Origin: Pseudoalteromonas sp. H105
GTDB taxonomy: Bacteria > Pseudomonadota > Gammaproteobacteria > Enterobacterales > Alteromonadaceae
Assembly: GCF_001469215.1 (NCBI RefSeq)
Contig: NZ_LOFH01000005.1
Span: 124,001-188,000 of the forward strand
Length of the DNA stretch: 64,000 bases
Direction of reading: 5' to 3'
The notes beneath the pieces were generated by a model, which had not been told where the DNA came from, did not search any database, and was given only the letters and a program-made list of their open reading frames with translations. The position numbers and the translations under genes are program-made. This document shows positions 28,024 to 37,091 of the stretch, piece after piece. How positions within the stretch are numbered: the first letter of the stretch is position 1; each line of letters opens with the position of its first letter.

Positions 28024-30264
28024 TTACTTATCCGATTTATATTCGTAGTTGTAGTAACCGTAATAACCATAAGCATTGCTGGCTTTTTTAACTACGCCGT
28101 TAAATACTACGCCTTTTACGTCGGTGCCGTTTTGCTCAAAGCGGGCTCTTGTTAGCTCTATCTCTTTAATATGGTTTTGGCCAAAGCGTGTTACCAATAA
28201 TGTAGTACCCGTATGCGCGCTGACGATAGCCGGGTCTGTTACTGCTAAAATAGGTGGCGTATCTATGATTACCAAGTCGTACTCAGCGCTTACCTCTTCA
28301 ACCAACTTACTAAAATTAGAGTGCATTAGTAGCTCTGACGGATTTGGCGGTATTTGGCCACGAGTAATTACACTTAATCCTTCAACTTGCGTTGGCTTAG
28401 TCACTTGAGCTAAGTTTAAACGGCCTGATAAATAATCACTTAGGCCATTATCCCACTTTATGCCAAATTGAGTTTGCAAATAACCTTTACGCATATCGGC
28501 ATCGATAATCAACACCTTTTTACCACTTTGCGCGAGTACTGAGGCTAAGTTAACTGATATAAATGATTTACCTACGCCTGGGCTTGGGCCTGATATAGCA
28601 ATTAAATTATTTTTTGCTTCCATCATCGCAAAGTGTAGGCTAGTGCGTAAACTACGAAGGGCCTCTATTGATAAATCAGCGGGATTATCGAGTGCGAGTA
28701 TTGATTTAGGCTTACTTTTAGCTTTACGGGCTTTACTAAAGCCAGTGAGTTTATCTTGGTAATCTGAGTACGGCACACTGGCATATACAGGTAAGCCGAT
28801 TGCCTCAATTTCGTTCGCGTCTTCTACGCCCTTATGCATGGCTTTTTGTACTAACACAATCGCTACTGCTAACATGCCGCCTAACATGGTTGCCATTATC
28901 ACTATTAATGCTTTTTTAGGTTTAACTGGTTTTGAGGTATTTACCTCTGCGTAGTCAATTATGCGTACATTTCCTACAGTACCTGCACGCACAATATCAA
29001 GCTCTTGCGTTTTAGCTAAAAGTAATGTGTAAATTTCATTACTTACTTCAACGTCACGCTTTAAACGTAGTAGCTCTTGCTGTGTTTCAGGTAAGTTACC
29101 TACCTCGCCTACTAGCCTTTGCTTTTGCTTTTCAACTGCTTCAATTTGCTCAAGTACGCCTTGGTAAGTTGGGTGGCTTTCTTTAAATTTTCGGCTCATT
29201 TCAAGGCGTTTAAGTTCAAGCTCTTGCAGTTTAGTTTCAAGCTCGACGACTTGCTCAAGTACACCTTGGGTTTCTAGGGTGATATTGATTGATTGGCGTT
29301 TTATTTGGTACTCGTTAAAACGTTCTTCAGCGTATTCCAGCTGTTTTTTAATTTCAGGGAGCTGTACCTCTAAAAAGTCGAGCGACTTTTTAGCCTCTGC
29401 ACTATTACGCTCAACATTACGGCGTACATAAATAGCCGCTACTTTATCAAGTACTTTCTCTGCATAGCTAGGTATTGCACTTTGCAAGCTTAAGTTTATA
29501 ATCCCAGAGTCTTTACCCTTTTCGCTGGCACCAATCGATGCTTGTAAATCTAAAATTGTATTTAGTCTGTCTTTACGGGTAATTATAAACTCAGAGCCCG
29601 CACGGGCATTAATAGAGCGTATCGTTAAGCTGAACTTACCGTTTGTTAACTCTTGCCCTACTTTGCCCGCTAATATTTGTTCGCCATCGTCACTTACAAG
29701 CGCAACACTATTATTCTCCTGCGCTACCAGCGTAAACTCAACCCCAACGGCTGATTTTGGTACATCAAATCTAAATACATCAACACTCTCGCCGCCCCAT
29801 GCATACGAAGTTGCACCAAAGCTAGGCTCTGCTAAATCCCCCTCGTTCATTGGCGTAAATTTACGGAATGCGCGACCGCCAATAAACGGATATAGTTTCG
29901 GTTCCACTGTAATATCTAGCTTTAGCGTATCAACCGCCTCGCCTATTATTGAGCGTGATTTTAAAAGTTCAATCTCTGTCACTGCGGCAGATGTGCTTTC
30001 GAACATGCCAGCCATATCATCAAAGCCTGGCACTGAGCCGCCACTTTCTTCAACCTGTATCATCGCCGTAGCTTGATATATAGGGGTTGATAACACCGCA
30101 TACACCACGCCTATAAACATAAACAAAGCGGTGAGTGCGACTATGAAAAATTTACGGTCAAGCAATGCGCCGAGTAACGCCATTAAATCAATTTCTTGGC
30201 TTGGGGATTGTTCGTTTGTTCGATTTTGCTTATTTGCTGCTATCGCAGTGGGCTGAGCATTCAT
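28024..30264 (-). CDS. wzc: Wzc-type BY-kinase and chain-length regulator
   Basis: A 746-residue inner-membrane tyrosine autokinase that controls capsule polymerisation and export with Wza. Two membrane helices (about 35-58 and 455-475) bracket a periplasmic Wzz-type domain with coiled-coil. The cytoplasmic kinase has Walker A ISGPSPGVGKSFIS, Walker A' VLIIDADMRKG and Walker B LVIIDTPP. The C-terminus is a Tyr cluster, YGYYGYYNYEY, the autophosphorylation tail. Preceded by wzb at 14 bases, the standard order. Confidence 0.95.
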   Translation of the reverse strand: MNAQPTAIAANKQNRTNEQSPSQEIDLMALLGALLDRKFFIVALTALFMFIGVVYAVLSTPIYQATAMIQVEESGGSVPGFDDMAGMFESTSAAVTEIELLKSRSIIGEAVDTLKLDITVEPKLYPFIGGRAFRKFTPMNEGDLAEPSFGATSYAWGGESVDVFRFDVPKSAVGVEFTLVAQENNSVALVSDDGEQILAGKVGQELTNGKFSLTIRSINARAGSEFIITRKDRLNTILDLQASIGASEKGKDSGIINLSLQSAIPSYAEKVLDKVAAIYVRRNVERNSAEAKKSLDFLEVQLPEIKKQLEYAEERFNEYQIKRQSINITLETQGVLEQVVELETKLQELELKRLEMSRKFKESHPTYQGVLEQIEAVEKQKQRLVGEVGNLPETQQELLRLKRDVEVSNEIYTLLLAKTQELDIVRAGTVGNVRIIDYAEVNTSKPVKPKKALIVIMATMLGGMLAVAIVLVQKAMHKGVEDANEIEAIGLPVYASVPYSDYQDKLTGFSKARKAKSKPKSILALDNPADLSIEALRSLRTSLHFAMMEAKNNLIAISGPSPGVGKSFISVNLASVLAQSGKKVLIIDADMRKGYLQTQFGIKWDNGLSDYLSGRLNLAQVTKPTQVEGLSVITRGQIPPNPSELLMHSNFSKLVEEVSAEYDLVIIDTPPILAVTDPAIVSAHTGTTLLVTRFGQNHIKEIELTRARFEQNGTDVKGVVFNGVVKKASNAYGYYGYYNYEYKSDK

Positions 30265-30278
30265 GTACTAGCCTATCC

Positions 30279-30713
30279 TTATAAATACTTTTGCCAAGCG
30301 CTACACGCGCTATCGATTAATTCGTAAACGTGTTCAAACGCTTCTAAACTTTGCCTGTATGGATCGGGTATTTCTTTATCGCCTAACCATTTACCGAGCA
30401 AAAATGTTTTGCCACGCGCTTCAGGGTAGCGGGTGCAAAGGTCCGTTAAATGGCGTTGCTCCATCACTAAAATAACACTGTTTTGCGCGACGAGTTTTGC
30501 GTTAAGCTGACGACCTTGGTGTTCATCCATATTGATACCGTGGGGTGCAGCAATTTGCTTTGCTGTGGCATCGGCTGATTTCCCCTCAAGTGCAGTTAAG
30601 CCGGCTGACGACACCCTTATACCTTTGCCTTCAAGCTTACTTTTAAGTACATACTCGGCCGTTGGGCTGCGGCAAATATTCCCTGCGCACACCACTAAAA
30701 TTGAATCAAACAT
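30279..30713 (-). CDS. wzb: Wzb low-molecular-weight protein-tyrosine phosphatase
   Basis: A 144-residue phosphatase that dephosphorylates the Wzc tail. The P-loop CAGNICRS starts at Cys 9 with Arg 15 (C-x5-R), and the general-acid Asp lies in EIPDPYRQ. It lies between wza and wzc with short spacers (8 and 14 bases). Confidence 0.95.
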   Translation of the reverse strand: MFDSILVVCAGNICRSPTAEYVLKSKLEGKGIRVSSAGLTALEGKSADATAKQIAAPHGINMDEHQGRQLNAKLVAQNSVILVMEQRHLTDLCTRYPEARGKTFLLGKWLGDKEIPDPYRQSLEAFEHVYELIDSACSAWQKYL

Positions 30714-30721
30714 AGTAACCC

Positions 30722-31840
30722 TTATTTAGTCGCGGCTAAATCGTCAATTGAATCAACTGTTGCGATAGAAGGTAATAATAAGCTTATTACGCGGTTCCAA
30801 CGTGCAAGTGGTGCAGACGTTACATAAACAATATCATGCGGTTGTAATTCAAATTGCTCTGCCAGCACTAATGCAGCCACATTCTTTGCGTGAAGTTGGT
30901 ATACATCAGCAATAACACCATCTCGTTCTAAATCACGCTTACGCAATACAAACACTCCGTTGGCATCTGCGGTATTTTCGTTTAAGCCACCAGAGTTTGC
31001 GAGTGCTTCTGCTAGGTTTAAACCATAACGGTTAACTTCAACTGAGCCGGCTTTTTTTACATCGCCCAATACAAATACATTTTGTAAGTCGTTGCGGTTT
31101 ACATGCACAATATCGCCGTGTTGTAATAAGCGATTTTGTGAAATATCACCGCGCGCATAGAAATCATCAAGCTTGATGACTTCTGTTTTATTACCTCTGG
31201 TAAACGTTACCGTGCGCCAATCTGCAGCCTCGGTTAAGCCACCTGCTTGGTTTAATGCATCTACTAATGTTAGTGGTATTTCGGTTACAGGGTAAACGCC
31301 AGGTTTAGTTACTTCACCTGTTACATAGGCTTTTTGACTTCTAAAACCAACTATTTTCACATCAATTTGCGGGTCTTCTATTACACGGCTTAATCGCCTT
31401 ACCAGCTCGCTATGAAGTTGTTGAACCGTTTTACCTGCCGCCTGTATATTTGGCGCGTAGGCATAGGTAACTGTGCCATCGGCTTGCACACGGAAACCGT
31501 CAAACTCTGCAGTACGCTGCACTGCAGCGGGGATTGTTAACTCAGGGTGATCCCATACACCAATGGTGAGCACATCACCTACACCCAGTTTGTATTGGTA
31601 ATCACTGGTATTTAAGCCGTTGTAGCTTGAGCGTGGTGCACTTTTTGTTTGAGCCTGCTTTTTTTTGTTAATTAAAACAGAGTCAATGATTTGGATATTA
31701 ACCTTTTCAAGATCTTGTTCAAGGTTTTTAGTTTGTTCACCCGCTTCGATTCCTTCGAAATGGCTACCGGGGATGATTGTACACCCTGTCATTGTGAGCA
31801 AGGTAAGTGATGCTACAAGTGTTTTACAGCTTAGCGCCAT
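30722..31840 (-). CDS. wza: Wza outer-membrane polysaccharide export lipoprotein
   Basis: A 372-residue lipoprotein with lipobox LTMTGC near residue 20. Poly-export domain covers about 80-175 (YKLGVGDVLTIGVWDHPELT), followed by two SLBB domains (AYVTGEVTKPGVYPVTE and VFVLGDVKKAGSVEVN). A C-terminal amphipathic helix (WNRVISLLLPSIATV) would form the outer-membrane pore. It heads the first locus; the 230-base gap upstream would hold the promoter, but no convincing boxes were picked. Confidence 0.95.
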   Translation of the reverse strand: MALSCKTLVASLTLLTMTGCTIIPGSHFEGIEAGEQTKNLEQDLEKVNIQIIDSVLINKKKQAQTKSAPRSSYNGLNTSDYQYKLGVGDVLTIGVWDHPELTIPAAVQRTAEFDGFRVQADGTVTYAYAPNIQAAGKTVQQLHSELVRRLSRVIEDPQIDVKIVGFRSQKAYVTGEVTKPGVYPVTEIPLTLVDALNQAGGLTEAADWRTVTFTRGNKTEVIKLDDFYARGDISQNRLLQHGDIVHVNRNDLQNVFVLGDVKKAGSVEVNRYGLNLAEALANSGGLNENTADANGVFVLRKRDLERDGVIADVYQLHAKNVAALVLAEQFELQPHDIVYVTSAPLARWNRVISLLLPSIATVDSIDDLAATK

Positions 31841-32072
31841 TGTTTATTCCCAAATATTATAAAATTCTAAAACTTTCAGCTTAGTTATTTGAAATTCGCT
31901 GTTATTTTTTTGCTGGCTAATTAAAGCATGGCTCCGTTTACTGTGCAAGGTTGGTTGTATAGTAAACGAGCAGGTGAGTAATTATTTTGTAAAATTAGTT
32001 AAAAGCCATCTCAACTTAATAGAATAGTCGTTATTCTATCTCGTTTAGTCATATTGAGCACAATTCAAACGC

Positions 32073-33239
32073 CTAATCACTGCCGAATAAATCTCGTGTA
32101 TACACTTTTTCAACAACATCGTTTAACTCATCGACCATTCGATTCGACACCACTACATCGGCGATTTTTTTAAACTCATTTATATCGTTAATTACGCTAG
32201 AATTATAAAATTGCGTTTCTTTTAATGCGGGTTCATAAACAACAACTTCAATGCCTTTGGCTTTTATTCGTTTCATGATCCCTTGAATTGCAGACGCTCT
32301 AAAATTATCAGAGCCAGTTTTCATTACCAAGCGGTATACACCAACCACCTTGGGGTTACGCTTAATAATTGAGTCTGCAATAAAGTCTTTGCGCGTCATA
32401 TTTGCATCTACAATTGCAGCAATCATATTGTTAGGGACGTTTTTATAATTTGCTAAAAGCTGCTTTGTATCTTTTGGTAAACAATAGCCGCCATAACCAA
32501 ATGAAGGATTATTGTAATGATTGCCAATACGTGGGTCTAACCCTACTCCCTGGATAATTTGCTTTGCATTTAAGCCATGGCTTTCAGCATAGCTATCAAG
32601 TTCATTAAAGTACGCAACACGCATTGCCAAATAAGTATTTGAAAAAAGCTTTATTGCTTCCGCTTCTGTGGAGTCTGTGAACAGCACATCTATATTTGTT
32701 TTAAGTGCGCCTTGTGCTAACAAGCTGGCAAATATTTTTGCACGTTCGCTTTGTTCACCCACAATAATACGTGACGGGTGCAAATTGTCGTATAATGCTT
32801 TACCTTCACGCAAAAATTCAGGCGAAAAAATAATATTATCTGTCGAAAATTTTTCTTTAACTGATTCAGTATACCCTACTGGCACTGTTGATTTAATGAC
32901 AATGGTCGTTGTCGGGTTTATTGCTAACACATCTGCAATTACTGCCTCAACTGATTGCGTATTAAAATAATTTGTTTCCGGGTCATAATCAGTTGGCGTA
33001 GCTATAATCACGTAGTCTGCAGCTGTAAGCGCAAGTGTTTTGTCTGTGGTTGCAGTAAAATCAAGGTTTTCATTATTTAAAAAATGAGTTATTTCAACGT
33101 CTGCAATTGGCGATTGCCTATTTTTTAACAATGCTACTTTTTGTTCATCAATATCCAATGCAATTACATTATTGTTTTGTGATAACAATAGAGCATTTGA
33201 AAGACCCACATAACCTGTACCAACAACCGCTATTTTCAT
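32073..33239 (-). CDS. ugd: UDP-glucose 6-dehydrogenase
   Basis: A 388-residue NAD-dependent enzyme oxidising UDP-glucose to UDP-glucuronic acid for surface polysaccharides. N-terminal Rossmann motif [18 protein letters not shown], central [13 protein letters not shown] and the catalytic Cys in [15 protein letters not shown] are all present. It stands alone between wza (231-base gap) and a 1.15-kb repeat region, so it is probably transcribed separately or through the repeats. It could feed glucuronate to either polysaccharide locus. Confidence 0.95.
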   Translation of the reverse strand: MKIAVVGTGYVGLSNALLLSQNNNVIALDIDEQKVALLKNRQSPIADVEITHFLNNENLDFTATTDKTLALTAADYVIIATPTDYDPETNYFNTQSVEAVIADVLAINPTTTIVIKSTVPVGYTESVKEKFSTDNIIFSPEFLREGKALYDNLHPSRIIVGEQSERAKIFASLLAQGALKTNIDVLFTDSTEAEAIKLFSNTYLAMRVAYFNELDSYAESHGLNAKQIIQGVGLDPRIGNHYNNPSFGYGGYCLPKDTKQLLANYKNVPNNMIAAIVDANMTRKDFIADSIIKRNPKVVGVYRLVMKTGSDNFRASAIQGIMKRIKAKGIEVVVYEPALKETQFYNSSVINDINEFKKIADVVVSNRMVDELNDVVEKVYTRDLFGSD

Positions 33240-33419
33240 CTTCGATACCTTGAATTTATCTAACTTTGTTACACATTAAGATAGCCACACTTAACTGTAA
33301 TAAAAACTTTATTCACTTGTGGTTATTGTATTATTTATCACGCTTGAAAGCACGCTTTAGGCTGCTCCATGAGTAGCTGCTTTTTTACTGTCTCAGTGGC
33401 AAGGCATTTAAAATCTTTT

Positions 33420-33443
33420 CGCGGTAGCAAGCCACTCGCCTAC
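33420..33443. repeat. Single B-type REP
   Basis: A B-type REP with CGCCTAC end (GTAG head on the minus strand), matching the family at 3477-4512, at the left edge of the 82-bp array. Confidence 0.8.
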
Positions 33444-33460
33444 AAAGTAACTTTGCTTGT

Positions 33461-33975
33461 CTAGCCCTTCGGGCACGCTTCACGTTCCAGTTCGTCGCAG
33501 AGCTCTTCTCGCTCCAGCTTGAAAGCAAAACTATTTTCTTGCCTAGCCCTTCGGGCACGCTCCACGTTCCAGTTCGTCGCAGAGCTCCTCTCGCTCCAGC
33601 TTGAAAGCAAAACTATTTGCTTATCTAGCCCTTCGGGCACGCTTCACGTTCCAGTTCGTCGCAGAGCTCCTCTCGCTCCAGCTTGAAAGCAAAACTATTT
33701 GCTTATCTAGCCCTTCGGGCACGCTCCACGTTCCAGTTCGTCGCAGAGCTCCTCTCGCTCCAGCTTGAAAGCAAAACTATTTGCTTGTCTAGCCCTTCGG
33801 GCACGCTCCACGTTCCAGTTCGTCGCAGAGCTCCTCTCGCTCCAGCTTGAAAGCAAAACTATTTGCTTGTCTAGCCCTTCGGGCACGCTCCACGTTCCAG
33901 TTCGTCGCAGAGCTCCTCTCGCTCCAGCTTGAAAGCAAAACTATTTGCTTGTCTAGCCCTTCGGGCACGCTTCCG
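33461..33975. repeat. 82-bp minisatellite, six full copies plus a partial one
   Basis: Unit starts at 33461, 33543, 33625, 33707, 33789 and 33871, then a partial copy at 33953. Every step is exactly 82 bases and copies differ by only a few substitutions (Ser of Tcttct/Tcctct type, gctt/gctc). Each unit contains the perfect hairpin GCCCTTCGGGC and a GAGCTC. Since 82 is not a multiple of 3, no long frame runs through it and it is non-coding. It fills the gap between rfaH and ugd. No spacers, so not CRISPR. Confidence 0.97.
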
Positions 33976-34011
33976 CCCCTAGGTTGCAGTTCCTACGGTC
34001 TGGTCAAATAT

Positions 34012-34122
34012 TAGGTTCTAGGTTCTAGGTTCTAGGTTCTAGGTTCTAGGTTCTAGGTTCTAGGTTCTAGGTTCTAGGTTCTAGGTTCTAGGTTCTAGGT
34101 TCTAGGTTCTAGGTTCTAGGTT
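34012..34122. repeat. Heptamer tandem array (TAGGTTC), about 15.9 copies
   Basis: Perfect head-to-tail TAGGTTC copies over 111 bases, same orientation as at 2843 and 62850. It directly follows the 82-bp minisatellite. The stretch 34123-34388 holds one B-type REP (34287-34309), a GC-rich CGCAGAG-type simple-sequence patch and degenerate CTAG-rich sequence, with no gene. Confidence 0.97.
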
Positions 34123-34388
34123 AATAAGTTTAAAAACGGCTGCGGGCTTTGTGCAACGAGCAGCGAGCTAAATAAACTAATCATAACCATCTTTTTTACC
34201 GCCGAGGGCACTTCGCTGCACCGAGAAAAGAATGAATCAATATTATTCCCTCTGTGCTCTCTGCGGTAAATCTTTAATTCATTTTCGCGGTGGCAAGCCA
34301 CTCGCCTACAAAACACTTTCGGCTAGGTTTTTCACTTCCCTAGCTCCTAGTCTCTTCCCTAGAACCTAGTACCTTTTACTTTTCGCCT

Positions 34389-34877
34389 TTAACCTACTTT
34401 TCTTATGTCGTTATTTTCTACTGTGATTTCTATTTTTTTATTGAGTAAATTCACAAGTAATATGCTGCGCATGTCGCCGTCTGGTTCTTTAAATATGGCT
34501 TGTACGTCTTTAAATGAGCCGTTATTTAGGTACACTAAATCTCCTGCATTTGGCAGGTCGCTTGCCTCTAAGTTAGGCTTAACGTTTTGTAATGTATTAA
34601 TTAATTGCTCAGGTACAATTTGATATGATGCGCCATATGACACAAAACCACTGACTCCGCGGGTATTTTTTATCGCAGAAAAGTTACAGTTTTGTGAATT
34701 TAAACGAACAAAAAGATAATTAGGAAATAACGCTGATTCTTTAAAAGTACGACGGCCTTTTATGAGCTTTTCAGTTTTTAATAGCGGAAAAAATGCTTCA
34801 ATCCCTTGGTTTTGTAAATTAATTTTTGCACGCTCTTCTTGGCGCGGTTTGCAAAATAATAAGTACCAACTATCCAT
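34389..34877 (-). CDS. rfaH: RfaH-like NusG paralogue, antiterminator
   Basis: A 162-residue NusG-family protein. N-terminal NGN domain (MDSWYLLFCKPRQEERAKINL, then FPNYLFVRL), and a C-terminal KOW-like domain (AGDLVYLNNGSFKDVQAIF). RfaH proteins ride RNA polymerase and raise expression of long envelope operons with an ops element. An upstream extension would add 14 residues, but the AGGGAT ribosome-binding site 8 bases before this ATG fixes the start at 34877. It ends the second locus. No canonical ops was found on the operon strand in the gaps examined. Confidence 0.88.
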   Translation of the reverse strand: MDSWYLLFCKPRQEERAKINLQNQGIEAFFPLLKTEKLIKGRRTFKESALFPNYLFVRLNSQNCNFSAIKNTRGVSGFVSYGASYQIVPEQLINTLQNVKPNLEASDLPNAGDLVYLNNGSFKDVQAIFKEPDGDMRSILLVNLLNKKIEITVENNDIRKVG

Positions 34878-35183
34878 ATCAATCCCTAAAATACTGACTT
34901 CTTTACTTACGCACTTCAACCTGAAATGTAAGCTTGGGGATTATACGCACTGCATTAATAGCTGTCTATAAAAAACCCCATTAAAACTTTTCACGTTAAA
35001 ATAGAGACATATTAAGTCATTTTAAATCAACGCGTTTTAAATAGGGTGGGTCTAAATTTACATTTGATTTTAAACGTAATACGTACTGTACTGAATATGA
35101 GGGAGGTGGCGAATAGCGATTAATTAATGTCAAAATAGATATTGCTGCATCACTAAGCTTAAGTAGCAACGCAGCAAACCATT

Positions 35184-35783
35184 TTATAATTCTTCTTCTC
35201 GGTATTCATTTTTTCTATAAAACACGAGCTTGCCATTTTGATCATTAATTACGGCATCTAATATCGGAGCAGCACCTTCTGCTATAGTCATTACATTTGG
35301 GTTATCGATTGTCAAACCATTACGTAATTTGGTTTCTATCGCTCCGGGGCACAATACAGTAACGCTATAGCTATCTTTATAAAGCCCTTTTGATAGAGTT
35401 ACTACTCCCGCCTTAGCAGCGCAGTATGATGTCCAGTCTTTGTAGCTATTAAATGCAGCGGTTGATGCAACATTTATCAATTTTACTGATTTATTCGCTT
35501 TAACTGCGGCTCGGCATATTAAGTAACTGCCAATTAAGTTAACTTCAATGTCTTTGACCCAAAGCAATGGGTCTGAGTCAGCAACTAAGCTTGAGTAAAG
35601 CGTACCCGCAGCATTCACTACCACATCGTAATGTTTAGCCTCAAAGAATGTTGTTACAGAGTCAACTGAAGAAACATCCAGCTCATGCCTTGAGGGTGCA
35701 TCTACAGTATGGCCCAACTCAATTAATGTGGTAGTAATATATTTAGCCAGATCGCCTTGGCCACCCGTTACTAACACATTCAT
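35184..35783 (-). CDS. Short-chain dehydrogenase, possible polyol/sugar reductase
   Basis: A 199-residue SDR with the nucleotide-binding VLVTGGQGDLAKYI, the NAAG strand, a Ser (NVASTAAF) and the catalytic SYCAAKAG (YxxxK). It is short for the family, about 240-260 usually, missing part of the C-terminal substrate lid. It overlaps the cytidylyltransferase gene by 4 bases, so the pair may act on one metabolite, for example reducing a sugar to a polyol. Substrate unknown. Confidence 0.75.
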   Translation of the reverse strand: MNVLVTGGQGDLAKYITTTLIELGHTVDAPSRHELDVSSVDSVTTFFEAKHYDVVVNAAGTLYSSLVADSDPLLWVKDIEVNLIGSYLICRAAVKANKSVKLINVASTAAFNSYKDWTSYCAAKAGVVTLSKGLYKDSYSVTVLCPGAIETKLRNGLTIDNPNVMTIAEGAAPILDAVINDQNGKLVFYRKNEYREEEL

Positions 35784-36232
35784 TTTTTAGGTTCCGGTAT
35801 TGGGTGAACATCACTTGGTTCAATCAATTTTTTGTACTGATCGTAGATTTTCTTTTTTAAATTTGTAGAGCTAACACCTGCGCCGTATGGGAAGTAAAAA
35901 ACCTGTACACCTTGATCTTTAAGGTAATCGTACTTTCCTTTCCAATCATCGCCAATTACAAAAATATCGATATTTAAGTTTTCAACCGTTTCATTATGAT
36001 CAAGTGTTCGCTGTGGGATCACGACATCTGGATCTCTTAACCCTTCAACAATGGCTATGCGTTCTTCAAATGGCACTGCAGGTGGTTTTTTATATGAGCA
36101 CACTAGCTCATCGGTGCTTACGCCTACAATTAATGTATCACCTAAGCCACGGCCATAGTTGATCATTTTTAAATGATTACTGTGAAACAGGTCAAAAGTA
36201 CCTGATACATATACAACTTTATTTTTCATCAA
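35780..36232 (-). CDS. TagD-like glycerol-3-phosphate-type cytidylyltransferase
   Basis: A 150-residue nucleotidyltransferase with the GTFDLFHSNHLKMI motif (HxGH-type, Gly replaced by Asn), IGDDWKGKYDYL and the VSSTNLKKKI end. The family makes CDP-glycerol or related CDP-alcohols and ADP-heptose. Linked to an SDR, it suggests a CDP-activated polyol for the second glycan. No CDP-glycerol transferase is in this locus; the TagB-like protein at 13545 is a remote possibility. Confidence 0.8.
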   Translation of the reverse strand: MMKNKVVYVSGTFDLFHSNHLKMINYGRGLGDTLIVGVSTDELVCSYKKPPAVPFEERIAIVEGLRDPDVVIPQRTLDHNETVENLNIDIFVIGDDWKGKYDYLKDQGVQVFYFPYGAGVSSTNLKKKIYDQYKKLIEPSDVHPIPEPKK

Positions 36233-36309
36233 ATTTAGACCTATAAAATTTTTAGTACTTTTAATACTGCACGATTAATTAATCTTCAACATAGTGTGTT
36301 TGGCAATAC

Positions 36310-37062
36310 TTATTTGCTATGTTTCATATAGCCCTTAACAGCATAAACTGAAAATACAGCTAATGACCTAATTGGGCTTAAGCCTACAACCTCTCTGTAA
36401 AATTGCCATTGATATGACAATATCTTAACTTTATTCGCACTCATTCCATTGCCTACTCTGTATTTTGCCAACACTTTGGGCAAACAATACGCCTTAGGTA
36501 TATCCTTCAAAATATCTAGCCACAACCCCATATCTTGGCGCTTTCTTATCAATGGCATATACCGCTTACCCAACAACTTTGTATCGTAAATTGCAGTTAA
36601 ACATCCTATTACATTACTGTACATTAGCTTTTTATAATTAGTCTGCTTTGGCGCAGTCACTACTCCATATTCAGCATTTGAGTCAAAACGCCTGTAATAA
36701 GTATAAGTAAAGCCATAGTTATTAGTTAACATAAAATCTATTTGCTCTGACAGTTTATCCTCTGTCCATAGATCGTCTGAATCTAGAAAAGAGATAAAAC
36801 GTCCTTCTGCTTTGCTTATGGCAAGGTTGCGACTGGCACCCGCACCTTGATTTATTTCATTTTGAAAACACATTATATTTTCGTACTTAGTTGCAAAAGC
36901 CTGAAGTATTTGCCACGTTGTATCACTTGAGCAATCATCAACAATAATTAACTCCCAATTTTTATAGCTTTGCTCAATTACACTTTGAATACTGCTTTCA
37001 ATCGTTTGGCTTGAGTTATAACTTGGCATCACAATAGACACGAGGGGTTCATTTTTTTTCAT
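36310..37062 (-). CDS. Family 2 glycosyltransferase
   Basis: A 250-residue GT-A enzyme. LVSIVMPSYNSSQTIESSI opens the nucleotide-binding fold, IIVDDCSSDTTW follows, and FISFLDSDDLWTEDKL supplies the metal-binding DxD. The C-terminal part is soluble or membrane-peripheral. It would add a sugar to the second repeat unit; donor unknown. Confidence 0.9.
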   Translation of the reverse strand: MKKNEPLVSIVMPSYNSSQTIESSIQSVIEQSYKNWELIIVDDCSSDTTWQILQAFATKYENIMCFQNEINQGAGASRNLAISKAEGRFISFLDSDDLWTEDKLSEQIDFMLTNNYGFTYTYYRRFDSNAEYGVVTAPKQTNYKKLMYSNVIGCLTAIYDTKLLGKRYMPLIRKRQDMGLWLDILKDIPKAYCLPKVLAKYRVGNGMSANKVKILSYQWQFYREVVGLSPIRSLAVFSVYAVKGYMKHSK

Positions 37063-37091
37063 AATATAATTTTAATTAAATGCTTTTAAAG

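Noticed and set aside
33420..33427. GCGGTAGC as an ops element for RfaH
   Set aside because: It lies on the plus strand, opposite to the polysaccharide operons, and inside a REP copy.
33461..34122. Possible CRISPR array
   Set aside because: Units are directly adjoining 82-mers and 7-mers with no variable spacers and no cas genes nearby.
34116..34316. Short minus-strand frame between rfaH and ugd
   Set aside because: Overlaps the end of the heptamer array and a REP, with no ribosome-binding site or domain.
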